A stretch of 64,000 bases of DNA from Pseudo-nitzschia pungens (Eukaryota; Bacillariophyta; Bacillariophyceae; Bacillariales; Bacillariaceae): the NCBI GenBank assembly GCA_037355855.1, contig CM074767.1, positions 1,612,001-1,676,000 of the forward strand, written 5' to 3'. A program made the translations under genes and the position numbers. Below are positions 52,337-63,786 of this stretch, piece by piece. Within the stretch, counting starts at the first letter, position 1; each line of letters starts with the position of its first letter. The notes under the pieces were generated by a model. That model was not told the DNA's origin. It made no database searches and worked only from the letters and a program-made list of their open reading frames with translations.

Positions 52337-54028
52337 CTAACAAGCGAAGGCACATAACGTCGATTCCGTTTCCGCGAGACTGTCCCCCAAGTCTGAGCGA
52401 TCGCTGGGTTTTTTTCTCCGCTTCCTTTTACTGCCGTCCTGGCGCTCAAAACTGCATGTGACGCTATGTGAGTTCTGTCGATTCTTGGTGGCTTTGATCC
52501 TGGACTTGAAATCGCGAATCGACACTTCCGTCTTGAATAAAATTTGGCCACGGTCTTTCAATTCCGTCCAATAGCCTTGATTGTGCCATCTCAGAAAACG
52601 TCCATGCTGTCGCTCAATTATTTTTACGATGTCCTCCGCCAAAATAGCTTGTGTGAATTCGGATCCTGATCGGAATTCGTGGTGCTTCAATTCTATCAAG
52701 CCGCGGAAAAATACATTGCCAGGATGGGCCATTGTCGTGGTTCCAGACCGAAAGAGCACGTCATTACTTCTTGGCAACAAGATGATCGAATCTTTACTAC
52801 TAGTTTGCTCCTGTTCAATCAGTTTTCTAACCTTGATCCATTGGTATAGGTACGTTCGTTTGACGTTTCCAGAATCAGTTAGGGGTATCATCTCCACTGG
52901 AATGCCATATCCCTGTATGATGTACCGACGTTCTATAGTTGTACCTATATCGTTGGAGTGACATGAAACCATCCCACACGTCGAAATAGTAAATGAGCTA
53001 CAACAAATTCGATAAATTAATACAAAATTCGAAATGGACCTTCGTTTCGTGACGTACCGGTGTGTAATTTGAGTCGATGCTTCAAAAAGGGGACGGATAA
53101 GACAAGGAAGGACCCTAACAACCGAAAATATAATGTATCCGGAAAGCAAAGATGTACGGCAGAAATTCTCATCGGAGTCGAAGCAAATGCCATTGACAAC
53201 AATCGTCTGCTATCTTTGAATAGAGGCAAGGGGGTCTCGGAAAAGTCACCCTCAGGCAGTGCTAGGAGAATCATCCCTTTTCTTTGGCTTTCCAAGTCGT
53301 TGCTGGCAACAAAGTGTATGTACATGAGACCTCGCAGCTAGATGCAAATACAAGAGGTAACAGATGCTGGAAAATGTAAGTGGGATCATGAATAATCCAA
53401 TCGATGAAATTTTTTCTTAACGTCGCATAACCAAGAAACAACAGAGCGACTAAAATGCAACACCCACCCTCGTTTTCAAATCAAAGTTGAAACCCATTGT
53501 TCCTACGTTTGTAAAGACCGGTCTACCACTTCGATCTCTGTAAGGTAGCATTTGATTAAAACCCATCCTGAAAATTTTTACGTCATCCTTTGATAGATCA
53601 CTGAGTTGGATCGGCCTCCGCAAGACTTCATCTCCGTCGTATAATTCGTCCACAAAATCGAGAAAATTGACCATTCTAATTGCTGCCTTTTTAGCGTCGA
53701 AAAGCTCGCAGCGAAGAAACCTCATGCGGAAGTCAATCGTATTCACGTAAGTATCGTTTGGAAATAGACGCTGACTTTTGTCGTAAGCAGTTTTGTTCTG
53801 TATCATTCGCAGCTCTTGAGCAAAGCGGATAATAGATGATTCCAACAATTCAGGCGTCTCTTCAGGAGCAACACTACGAACACCGTGTATCTCTTCATCG
53901 ATAGAAGTGCGATCTCGGAAGGAGAGTTCAAAAAGATCGTTTGCCAATTTAGTGTCTGCCTCGTCGAGACTGCTAAGAGCAATATCTGGCAGTACATGGT
54001 TGTCTGCGGATCTTACAGTTGCTACCAT
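52337..54028 (-). CDS. CRAL-TRIO/DUF6824 protein, paralogue B
   Basis: Three exons: 54028-53468 (donor GTGGGT), 53337-53058 (acceptor TGCATCTAG, donor GTACGT) and 52944-52337, giving 482 residues. Exon 1 has a CRAL-TRIO N-type segment (DFRMRFLRCELFDAKKAA) and the start of a Sec14-type lipid pocket (LPYRDRSGRPVF). Exon 2 continues the pocket (LMYIHFVASNDLESQRKG). Exon 3 has a junction block (GYGIPVEMIPLTDSG) and then the diatom DUF6824 core (NDVLFRSG...HPGNVFFR...GRFLRWHNQGYWTE). Sec14-type folds bind phosphoinositides or other lipids; DUF6824 has no proven role. Start, exon count and phases match paralogue A at 61963-63786, which supports the model. The C-terminus is basic (SKRKRRKK), perhaps nuclear. 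Confidence 0.8.
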
Positions 54029-55226
54029 TATTGCAGATATTATTTCCCGCAGATATCAACCACTTCGTACTGTGGAATTCCTACCGGTATGTTGTTGGAT
54101 ACAATGTGATCCCTCCAACCTGGAGGTAGATGTGCAAAGTCGGATGCAGTGATGCCCGATGACTCGTTAAGGTCTCGATTTGGGATGGAAAAGATAATGT
54201 TTCGCAAACAGTTGTTGTTGATTGATTGAGTGAGTCGTCTTGTTTCAGAAGAAACCTTACCTGGTACCGTACTCGTAACCTTACTCGTCCTCTAACTCGG
54301 ACTCGAATTTTTACCCTTAGTGGCCCGACGCGACACGGATTTTACTATGGAGCACGCTGGAATAGGCTGCCAGTGTTTTTCAGAACGTATTTCTGAAAGA
54401 AATAACACACGAGTATCATTATTTTTTTTCAAAAAAAATTATAAGTATACGTAACTTAACTTACCCCAACATTATTTACATAGTGCTATGATTGCCTTCC
54501 TGTTCAACATAATTATTTATAATCAAACAGTGTTTTGATTCTGATTGAAAAAAAAATTGAATAATGGAATTCAAAAAATGAGTAAGGCTTCGTAACCTTT
54601 TAATTATACTCTCTTATTATTATTATTTAAATTTTTTCTACCGTACAAGTACATTGTTATTGATTGATTACTGCGTAGTGACTATTGACACTAACATTTA
54701 TCATACCAGAATGCGTTCGATGGGTGTCGACGTACCAGTATAGACGGAACGAGACCAGTCAGACGCCGGATTCGGAAGAACACCCAAAACCCCAGCACAA
54801 GCAAAATCTGGTCCAGATTATTCCCTGAGAGTAGAGTGGTTGACAGTGGCTCATAACATTTGACTCGAAGACCAGTTGAACCGGTTGATAAAGTCAGTGA
54901 AAAATTTCCTAGACAAGACAGCACATCCATATTGTGCTGGCTAGTACGTTCAGCACTTCTTTTGTTTGGCTGGTTATGCATTGTGTGTCATGTTTGATTT
55001 CTCTGAATTTGATTTTTCTGCCAAATTGGATATCCAGTTTCCTCATGGATCCTACTGATCCCCACATTTCTTGTTGTTTCTAAATTGCTGGTTGGACTTA
55101 TCCACACTCAACAGTGACCATGAGTAACAGCTTATTCCAGATAAAATAACACATGAAGTCAAATTGGTGAGGGGTCAATGTTGCGCCAGGTGGAAGAAAC
55201 TAGCAAACCTTGTAGATAGTGCATAC
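54029..55226. other. Gene-free stretch upstream of paralogue B
   Basis: Contains ACCTTACC/CGTAACCTTACTCG words at 54255-54290 and AT-rich sequence. It should include the paralogue B promoter. No gene recognised. Confidence 0.4.
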
Positions 55227-55417
55227 TGCCATACCCCGGGTCTACTAGTGATTAGAATAGTAGTGATATGCAAATTGTGAGCTCTATCAGTTAGTCTATT
55301 GCTATCGGATTGAGAGGCCGTCTTCCTATTGGCGATACGGACGCTCGCTAATCGTAATTCATCCTTATCCTTAATCCAGTCCCGAATGGACTCGTGACTG
55401 TATTCCGGTGCACGGCA
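55227..55417 (-). repeat. 3' LTR (element orientation) of the gypsy element
   Basis: 191 bp, identical base for base with the other LTR. On the plus strand it begins TGCCATACCCCGGG and ends GGTGCACGGCA. Preceded by CATAC, the left half of the target duplication. Confidence 0.95.
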
Positions 55418-55441
55418 TGCTCCCCCATGGTACTGTTACAA

Positions 55442-56107
55442 TTACTTCTTCAACTCAATGCTATCCCTGCAGTAATAGGGGTGCACTCTCCTGATGTTAA
55501 CCCGGTCGGTTATGAAGGGAGCAGTTTCAATAGTTACAGTTCCATTATCATGGGCCTTGAGTACCTTGTAAGGTCCTTGCCGTGGGAAGGATAGTTTTGG
55601 AATAATGCCCTTCCTTTTCAGGGTGACATAGTCTCCTTCTTTATAGACATGGGGGATCCTCTTCTGGTTCTCCCTGATGTTGCTCTTGTGGATGCTTTGC
55701 TGTTTCCTTGCTTGGATTGCTTCCCAATCCACTGGGAAGTTCACCGGCATGAACATGTCTCGACCAAACACCAGTTGCGCTGGGGAGTACCCCAGGGTGG
55801 TATGGATGGCGCTTCTGATAGCATGTGCTGCCTTGGTGGTGAATTCCTCAAAAGGGTCCTTCTCGTGGAGGTCCCTGTTTTCCAGGTTGGAGACTGAGCG
55901 TATGCTCTGTTCCATTCTCTTTTCCCCCGGGTGCACCAACATTGTGTGGTACCAATCCATCACTCGTTGTTTGAGCTTGTCGGGAATCAGGATCTTGCCT
56001 TCTTTGTGGATGAGACTGAAACCTTCCACATGTTTGGTGGTCAGGCCTTTGTCTTTTTCCAAAGCATTCATGATTTTCGTGTCCTTCTGCTGGTAGAACT
56101 GAATCAT
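55442..56107 (-). pseudogene. Gypsy integrase lacking its catalytic core
   Basis: The frame begins inside pol (the ATG at 56107 is not a real start). It retains the integrase zinc-finger start with both His (WYHTMLVHPGEKRM) and then jumps to the region after the core (HTTLGYSPAQLVFGRDMFMP) and the C-terminal DNA-binding part (YKEGDYVTLKRKG, GPYKVLKAHDNG, VNIRRVHPYY). The two Cys of the HHCC finger and the DDE core, normally 110-130 residues, are missing in frame, so it cannot catalyse integration. Confidence 0.85.
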
Positions 56108-56319
56108 GTCCGGAGCAAGTGGGGATGCACTATTGCCCTGGAATTCTTCCGGTGCTTCTCCAAGTGGGACTAGGAGTTGCCGGAGGTGCGCTTCCTCATC
56201 TGCGTAGGTGAGGGGCTTATCTGGTGGTAGCCATTACACCGTATCTGCTGGGTCATCTGTGATGTCCAGTCGGGACAGCGCATCTGCTGCAGCATTTTCT
56301 TTGCCAGCAACATTCTTGG

Positions 56320-57420
56320 TTACCGGGTGGACATCTGCTGATACAATAGGTTCAGGTGGTCCGTGTGAATGGTTACATCTTGTCCTCGTAGGATTCCTTC
56401 GAACGCTTTTAAGCCTTCCACTATACCCAGGTGTTCTTTTTCCCCGACAGTGTAGTTGAGCTGCGCTGAATTCAGTTTCCTCGTGTAGAAACCAAGGGGT
56501 TTGCCATCTTGGCATACCGTGGCTCCCGGTTGCCGGTCACTGGCATCTGAGTAGAGATGAAATGGTTTCGTAAAATCCGGGAATGCGAGTTTCGCTTCAT
56601 CTGCGAGCATCCTCTTCGCCTCCATGAAAGCTTTCTGCTCTGCTGGTCCCCAGTACCAATTCATCTTGAGTTGCTTGGTGTTCTTGGGGGGTTCCAGGCG
56701 CTTCATCGCCTCCAGCTTCTTTGGCTGGGGTTGAATGCCCTCTGTTGTTAGTAGAAAACCCAAGTACTCCACTTCTTTTTGCATGAAGAAGGATTTTCTC
56801 CGGTTGGCTCGAGAGCCAGCGTCATCCAGTCTCTGTAGGACTGTATCGATTTTGTCGAGGTGATCCTGCTCAGATTCCCCCTCTCGTTGGATGATTAAGA
56901 TGTCGTCGATGTAGACGAGGACATAGTCGAGATCGCCGAGTTGGTTCATCATGACGGACTGGAAGATATCCGGTGCGCATGCAATCCCCATAGCCAATCG
57001 CTTGTAGGCATACTTCCCCCATGGCAAGATGGTAGGGCAGATTTTCTGGCTCTCCTTGCAGATGGGAATGGTGTAGTACCCTTGGGATAAGTCCAGTGCC
57101 GTAGCAGACTTAAATTTCTGTAGTTTTTGGAAGGTTTCCCCAATGCGTGGTAGGGGGAACGGCTTTCGTTGAATGGCTGCATTCATCTTCCGAAAGTCCG
57201 TAAGGACTCGTATGTCCCCTGTCTTTTTGGGTTGACAGAACGTCGGTGATGCCCATGGTGAGTCATCATCATGTGGAAGTTTCTCCAGGACTCCAATGTC
57301 GCAGAGCCTGTTGATTTCCTTCCGAAGTGCTTGTTCAAAGGCATGGGGTACTGAATAGTACCTCTGCCTGACCGGTTTAACCCCTGGTTGGAGTTCAATA
57401 GATACCGGTTTAACGTCCAT
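56320..57420 (-). pseudogene. Gypsy reverse transcriptase-RNase H, internally deleted
   Basis: 366 residues from ATG 57420. RT motifs are intact: LTDFRKMNAAI, ATALDLSQGYYTIP and the active site YVLVYIDDILII. After EYLGFLLTTEGI...PPKNTKQL the usual 30-residue FLG-x-x-NYYR thumb segment is missing (text jumps to KMNWYWGPAEQKAF). RNase H follows (HLYSDASDRQPGA, IHTDHLNLLY) but the frame stops at 56320; the expected GKENAAADALSRL tail is in another frame at about 56240-56330, showing a second lesion. The upstream junction to gag contains no recognisable protease. Confidence 0.85.
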
Positions 57421-57599
57421 TTGGATCGGTCCTTTGGTTGATTGTTCGCGATCGTTCCTTTGAATCGTATCGCCTGGAACAACACGTACGTCGATTGTTT
57501 ATGTGTTTTGATTTTGGGTGTATTTGCAGCAGTCGACTGGAGGTTTATATTTTGTAACTCCAGGGCACCTCTGTGGGTGTTGTTTCTCAATTTTGCGGG

Positions 57600-60427
57600 A
57601 TTGCTCTGATTTATTTAGAGCTCCCTGTGGACTGGTTGGTTGTCCGGGACAAGGTTGGCCTTGTTGTTGCTGCTTTACCCTATCGATGATCGATCGATTG
57701 TTTTGGTTTGTTACAGCAACTATGCCGTCGCCCGGATCATTAATCGGAGTTAATAGACGCCGTCACACTGGGATCGGTTGTTGCCGTCGTTCATCGAACG
57801 GTCTTTAGAACAATCTTTTTCCACGTAGCGTTCTTGTCGCCGTCGCACTGTTGATTGTTTTGTTCTTCGAACGGCATCTTTCTGACGTTCGTTATTTTGT
57901 CGACCATGGACCTATCGAGGTCCCTAGGTTCTGTTGTTGCTGCTGCTCCATCTCACTATGGTGCTAACTGCAACTGTTCTGTTTCCATCGTTTGTCAAAC
58001 GCTTGGAGTTATTGGCGCCGTAGCGCTTTGGTTGTTTCTTGCGGACTTCGCGTCGCGATCGGAGGTTTTCCGTTGTGGCCCATAGCCTTTGGTGTACTGC
58101 ATGTATGCCATTGTTCCCACCTGCAGTGATTGTTCTGTATCTCCTCTGCAGAGTGAAGAGAAGAGAAGAGAAGAGTGGTTTTGTGCCACCTGTGGAGCTT
58201 GTACAACTCTCAGTCGGTAGTATTCCACATCCTTCGCCTCCACGAAAGCATGTAGCTCTTCGCGTTCCGGCATATTGTGCTGTATCAGTCAGCTGCTGCC
58301 GTCGTTTCGCTAGATCGGTCAGCTGCCTATGCGTTGTCAACCGATTGGGCTTTCAAACGCTCTGTTCGAACTTTCGTTATTTTCTTTTCATGTGTCAACC
58401 ATGGTCCTGTCGAGGTCCTTAGGTCTCTCTGTCGTTGCTGTTGCTCCATCTAATGGTGCCAACCGCAACTTTTCCGTGTCCGTGTCGAACGAATGGAATT
58501 ATTGTTTGCGATAGCGCATTGAGTTAATTTCGTGTTGCCGTCTCGCGGATCGGTCATCTCTTGCCGTCGTTTGGCTAGATCGGTCAGTTGTTGCTGCTGC
58601 TCCATCTAATGGTGCTAGCTGCGACTGGGATTGACGTTGCTCCGTTTTATCCCGGTTTCTTGCCGTTGTGCCTGGAACGGTCTTCCTTATTGTTGCCGCC
58701 ATCACGCTGGATCGGACGGTTATTTGGTTGTGTTGTTCTTCGAACGGCATCGTTCTTCTGTTTTGCGGCAGCATGCTATCCCATCGGATCAGTCATTTTG
58801 CCGTGTGGAGTTGCCAGCATCCCGCTTCTGAGGGAGCTTGTTGCAACTGCTCCATACCTGGTATGGTGATTGGAGTTTATTTATTATCGCCGTAGCGTTG
58901 TTGTCGCCGTAGCGTTGTTGTCGATTGGGCGCTTCTTTTTGTTGGGAGACTTTCCATTTCCTCCCCCAGAAGTGGCCTTGGAGTTCTTCTTGGTGCCCCC
59001 GTTTTGTTTTTTTCCAGTTCGGTGATCCGTTTGCGAAGTTCTTCTTCGTTGCGGATGGTGGCTTCCAAGTTTTCGAGGTTGTCGTTGCCAGCAGTTTTCT
59101 GGTCAAAGTCTCTTTTCCAGATGATAAAGAGTTCCGGTCTTTCAGTGCCGGTGAGTACCTTCAGATAGTCACTGAAGGCCACTCCCCCTTTCTCTGAGTC
59201 TATGCTCATCTTTACAGCAGTGGCATCCTCCGGCCAATCTTCTCGTGTAAAGGTAAAGGGTTTCTGTTTGGTTCCTTTAGACGCCATGGTGGGTTAATCA
59301 GTTATTCTATTTAATTTAGTTACACTATTTCTGTTATCTTTTGTTGCTTGTGTCGAAATTGAGCAATAATGATTGCTCAGTTCCTCCGGTTCCTATTGCT
59401 GGATTTTGGCACTGTTCTCGTGATAACTCGTGTTATAACTGATTTTTCCCCCTGGTTTGCCCATTGGTGGGAGTTGTTTCTCTCTTTAGCTCCCGGGAAT
59501 CCGGTGGTTCTCCGGAGTTGTTTCTGTTTTTATTTCGTGGGATTCGATTCCCGTGGTTCTCCGGCGTTGCTTCCCTATTAAGCGATCACCGGGCCGGTCC
59601 CACTTCCTGTCTCCCGTGGGACTTAGTGGTGTTTAGGTATTTATTTTATACCTGTCCGGATATTTATATGTTCTGGTTTTGGTCGGCATACCCTTTTTGG
59701 TCTGTCCGTCCACTCAGTGTTGGTCTCGATTTCCGTGGTTCTCCGGCGTTGCTTCCCTATTAAGCAATCACCGGGCCGGTCCCACTTCCTGTCTCCCGTG
59801 GGACTTAGTGGTGTTTGGATATTCATTATATACCTTTCCGGATATCCGTATATTTTGGTTGTGGTTGGCATCCCCTGTTCGGTCTGTCCATCCACTCCGT
59901 GTTGGTCCCATTAGTCCACTCACTGGATTATGTGTCACTTTTTCGACACTTATTTTATTCGATTATTTCTTTTGTCTTCGACCATGGTCCTGTCCAGGAC
60001 CTTAGGTGTCTCTGTTGTTGCTGCTGTTCCATCTGATGGTGCTAGCTGCAACTGGGATTGACGTTCCTCCGTTTTATCCCATTTTTGTCGCCGTTCCTGG
60101 AACGGTCTTTTTCCAATATTTGGTTGTTTTTTGTTGACGACCGTGGTCCTGTTCAGGTCCTCACGTGTCTGTGTTGCTGCAGCTGCTCCCTGTAATGGTG
60201 CTAACTGTTGCTGGGGTTGGTATTCCTTAGTGCTGCAGACACCGGATGTCCTTCTCCCTGTTTGCTTCTCTGCGCCTCCATTTTTCGGCAGTCTTTCGAT
60301 CTCGTCGGTGCCTTGACCGATCGATTTCTTTCTGCTCCTAGCGGCAGTCTTTCGATCTCGTCGGTGCCTTGACCGATCGATCTCTTTCTGCTCATGGTCG
60401 TCAGCGCTCAGCTTGATTTTAAAATCA
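57600..60427 (-). repeat. Repeat-rich leader of the gypsy element
   Basis: This part contains at least five dispersed copies of a module with GTTGCTGCTGCTCCATCTAA and TGGTGCTAACTGCAACTG, at about 57935, 58432, 58588, 60012 and 60170, often preceded by ACCATGGTCCTGTCGAGGTC. It also has a 181-bp tandem duplication (about 59551-59731 and 59732-59912, with visible substitutions) and a 57-bp duplication at about 60287-60395 (CAGTCTTTCGATCTCGTCGG). On the minus strand the module reads QLAP-x-x-GAAA-x-T. It might have been a Gln-rich gag part or a noncoding packaging region. Confidence 0.7.
58877..59287 (-). CDS. gag-like ORF of the gypsy element
   Basis: 136 residues from ATG 59287, placed downstream of the 5' LTR and repeat leader and upstream of RT, where gag belongs. 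The N-terminal half is mixed (FTREDWPEDATAVKM, LKVLTGTERPELFIIWKRDF); the middle is a predicted coiled coil (NEEELRKRITELEKNK). The C-terminus is short and basic with no zinc knuckle (C-x2-C-x4-H-x4-C), so this looks like the N-terminal part of gag only. Confidence 0.5.
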   Translation of the reverse strand: MASKGTKQKPFTFTREDWPEDATAVKMSIDSEKGGVAFSDYLKVLTGTERPELFIIWKRDFDQKTAGNDNLENLEATIRNEEELRKRITELEKNKTGAPRRTPRPLLGEEMESLPTKRSAQSTTTLRRQQRYGDNK

Positions 60428-60618
60428 TGCCATACCCCGGGTCTACTAGTGATTAGAATAGTAGTGATATGCAAATTGTGAGCTCTATCAGTTAGTCTAT
60501 TGCTATCGGATTGAGAGGCCGTCTTCCTATTGGCGATACGGACGCTCGCTAATCGTAATTCATCCTTATCCTTAATCCAGTCCCGAATGGACTCGTGACT
60601 GTATTCCGGTGCACGGCA
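60428..60618 (-). repeat. 5' LTR (element orientation) of the gypsy element
   Basis: 191 bp, identical to 55227-55417. Followed on the plus strand by CATAC (60619-60623), the right half of the target duplication. The element promoter and polyadenylation signal should lie within it. Confidence 0.95.
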
Positions 60619-60792
60619 CATACTCCTACTATTATTTTAAATAAATCCACTGACTTTCAAATCAAGAATGAAGAATGTGCACTGCTTCAATCTATCTGTT
60701 GCTCAATCATCATAGGATGATAGTATTACTATGATGATTAATTTTTGAAAATCTTGCAATGTTCATATCTGTACGATTGCCCTACTGTGTAC

Positions 60793-60983
60793 TGCCGTGC
60801 ACCGGAATACAGTCACGAGTCCGTTCGGGACTGGATTAAGGATAAGGATAAAAAAGATCAGCGAGCCGATAGAATCGCCGATTCAGAGCCTGTTGGTTGA
60901 ACTGTAGCAGATAGCCTAACCAATAGAGCCCACAATTTGCATATCACTACTATTCTAATCACTAGTAGACCGGGGGTATGGCA
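60793..60983 (+). repeat. Solo LTR, opposite orientation, 175 bp from the intact element
   Basis: 191 bp from TGCCGTGCACCGGAATACAG to ACCGGGGGTATGGCA, flanked by a perfect 5-bp duplication TGTAC (60788-60792 and 60984-60988). It has the same length and ends as the intact LTRs but many substitutions in the middle, so it is an older insertion of a related subfamily that lost its interior. Confidence 0.92.
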
Positions 60984-61962
60984 TGTACCCAAGCTACCAG
61001 GGTATTGTGGGGCTCTGAGATAAGCTCTTGTTGCCAAAGAGATGTTTTTGTGTCACATTTTGCTGAGCTTGGAACTCCTTCTTTAAGAGTCAGAGTTCCA
61101 AAAGGCCGAGGTAGAAATTGGGTGTAATGAAGGAGGTGGATCTGACACCATTTCTTTTGAGGGTATAGTTGAAGGTTGTTTTCAGCTAGTATCAATCAAT
61201 CACAAAAAATCTTAATAGCTTCATACAGTTCTACATACCCATGTACTAATTGTGCCATGGACTAGGAAACAGCTTTTAGAGATTCTGTCTTACAAAGTTT
61301 CCAAAAATATGTCCAGTAACTGTGAACAACAAATTGGAGGTTGTGGTTGGGATTGTGATCCTGGCTCTCATTATCAGTTTAGTATGAAGAGGAGCTATTC
61401 TTAGCTGAGAACTAGTACCAGCATCCAACATCAAACATCTCAGTTTGTTGCTTTGAAATACTTTGTCACAAGAGATTGATGTTTACAAATAATGTTACAT
61501 TTGTTATGGATAGGATGTCTCGGGAGGCGAGTCCTTACTGATGTGCTTTTGATGTTTTGAGGAAAGAAATATACACAACAATACCATGTCTGCGAGGTGA
61601 GTTGATTTTACAAATGAATTCTAAGTGAAGGCCAACCATTCAAAGCGGAGTTTCTTTCAGTGATTAAAAAATCGGCTGGTACATTAAAATGGAAAGTTCA
61701 TCAATTATCATATTTTTCATACATTATTATTTTTGAATGCACCTTTTCGTTTTACACCAATAAAATGCGATAGCTTGTGCAACCTCTGAGAATAAGTTGC
61801 TTGCAAACGAGACTCGGCCGTTGAAAAACTTATCCGATCCAGAGAATGAGTGAGTTGATATAGAGTGAGGTAATCAAGGTAGAGTGTGCATTTCATGATA
61901 CTTGCTCAATTTCATGCTCCCACAAGAAATACTTTGTAATGATAGTCTCGATCACACCATGG
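60984..61962. other. Gene-free stretch downstream of paralogue A
   Basis: No convincing ORF; AT-rich 3' region. Confidence 0.4.
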
Positions 61963-63786
61963 TCAACTAAATTGAGAACTTCTTGAAATATCCTTATTTG
62001 GTAGTGGTTCTTGCATCCTCATCCTTTTGTTGCCATCCTGGCACTGAAATAAATACGTATAACTTTGGTTTGCTTGGAGGTTTTTCCGTGCTTTCGTCTT
62101 ATACTTGAAATCCCTGATAGAAAGAGCTACTTTGGTGTGGATTCGCAAACGATCTTTTATTTCTGTCCAGTAACCTCTGTTGTCCCACTCCAAAAACCGA
62201 CCCCCGGCAGTTTCGACTTCGTCGATCAATTGCTCTGCAAGCTCAGCTTGCGTTGTTTGAGAGACAATAGACGGATTCTCGTGTTTGGATTCGATCATGC
62301 ACCGAAAGCGCACGTTACCACCATGACACGACAGTGACGTACCCGACCGAAAAACAACATCGTTCAATCTCGGACACTCTATAATGCATACGGCGCCATG
62401 ATCGCCTCCTTCAGTCATCTTCATAACCTCTATCGTTCTTCGCAATTTCATCCATTGCTTCAAATATGCTGTTTTAATATTTCCGGTATCGGTCAAAGGA
62501 ATCAGTTCAACAGGTATACCAAATCCTTTGACGGAATATTGGAGTTCAATCGTTTCACCTTCGTTGACATAAAATGGAAATTGTTTCGTTATTGTTTTGT
62601 TCGGTTCGTATAGAATGATTTTGTGCGAGCATCGATTGTAATCACGAGAACGGTGAAAAATAGTATTGACATGTTTCCCGTTAGGTTGCATGAACCGCGC
62701 ATTAAAAATACACACCACAATACGAATTGAAAACGATTGACAAGAAATAATATAACGTACCAACGTGGAATTTCATGCGTTGCATATAGTGAGACAACGA
62801 CAAAATAAAAATGGATCGTAACACCTTTGTCATGGGTGTGTCCCGAATACAGAAGTGAATGGAGCTAGTCCGGATGGGTAAATTGTCGTATACTCGCTTC
62901 ATAAACATGATGCGATTGAACTTCAGGTTGTGGAGATTGTCTCCCTCAGGCATTTTCGTTCCCGGCCATACGATCGAAGTGATCCCTTTTCTCTGCGTTT
63001 CCACGTCTTCTGATGCTGCCAGCATTGAGTAAATGAGGATCTTCACCTGGTCGCAGAGTGTGCGATGTCAGCAGTGCATGAAAATGGAATGGAATCGAAT
63101 CAACTCAGTGAGTGCGAAAGTCGCGTTAAAATCAATTTTGGATCTTTTTGTGTGAATCCCAAACTTACTCTAGTTACCAAGGGCAACTGCATGCCAAAGC
63201 CACCGACCGATACAAATATTCGTCTCCCACTTCGGTCTCGATAAGGCAGTAATTGTAAGCGACCAGCACGAAAGACCTGCATCTCCTCACGACTGAAATC
63301 GCTCATCTGTACCTGTCGCCTCAACGCGAAGTCTCCGAAGAGCTCCGATAAGATATCCAGGAAGGTGACCATTCTCTTGGCTGCCTTTTCTGCTTCGAAC
63401 AAGGCTGAGCGAAGGAACCTTAGTCTAAAATCGTCACTGTTCACGTAAGTACTTGGAAATTCCTGGCTACGATCGTAGGCTGTCTTGTCCGGTATTCGAT
63501 CGATCTCAATTTCCATATCTCTGAGTGCCTCAGCCACCATCTCGGGAGTTTCTTCGGGAGCAAAGGTCTGTACCCCATGTATTTCCTCGTTGATTGCATT
63601 TCGATCTTTCAGTGATAACTGTAGGAGTTCTTTCGAAAGAATATCGTCTACTTGATCATCCATTCCATTCCGAAGGTCAACGGGATACTTTGATAGTAAT
63701 TCATTGACCTCGTGTGGATTGTCCTCAGAGCCGTCCCTCTGGACCACCTCTAGCGCATTGCCATTCTGAGATTCCATTCTTTGCAT
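61963..63786 (-). CDS. CRAL-TRIO/DUF6824 protein, paralogue A
   Basis: Three exons: 63786-63169 (donor GTAAGT), 63046-62761 (acceptor GCGACCAG, donor GTACGT) and 62558-61963 (acceptor CAACGAAG), about 499 residues. The start uses the ATG at 63786; another in-frame ATG lies three codons later. Exon 1 has the CRAL-TRIO N-type block (DFRLRFLRSALFEAEKAA) and LPYRDRSGRRIF; exon 2 continues the Sec14-like pocket (LIYSMLAASEDVETQRKG). Exon 3 starts at the conserved junction HVG|ETIELQYSVKGFGIP and carries the DUF6824 core (NDVVFRSG...CHGGNVRFRCM...GRFLEWDNRGYWTE). In both paralogues the usual GRG of this motif is changed (FRSG), and here HPGN is CHGGN. Likely lipid binding; role unknown. Confidence 0.82.

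Larger units (their letters stand above)
55227..60618 (-). mobile_element. Complete Ty3/gypsy LTR retrotransposon, defective pol
   Basis: The 5392-bp element has two identical 191-bp LTRs (60428-60618 is the 5' LTR in element orientation, 55227-55417 the 3' LTR), TG...CA ends, and a perfect 5-bp target duplication CATAC (55222-55226 and 60619-60623). A polypurine-like tract (ATGGGGGAGCA) sits directly before the 3' LTR. Order is leader repeats, gag-like ORF, RT-RNase H, integrase remnant; RT before integrase is gypsy-type. Identical LTRs show a recent insertion. Pol carries at least three deletions and no protease was found, so it must have been moved by proteins from an intact relative. The primer-binding site after the 5' LTR (TGATTTTAAAATC) does not start with the usual TGG. 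Confidence 0.93.
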
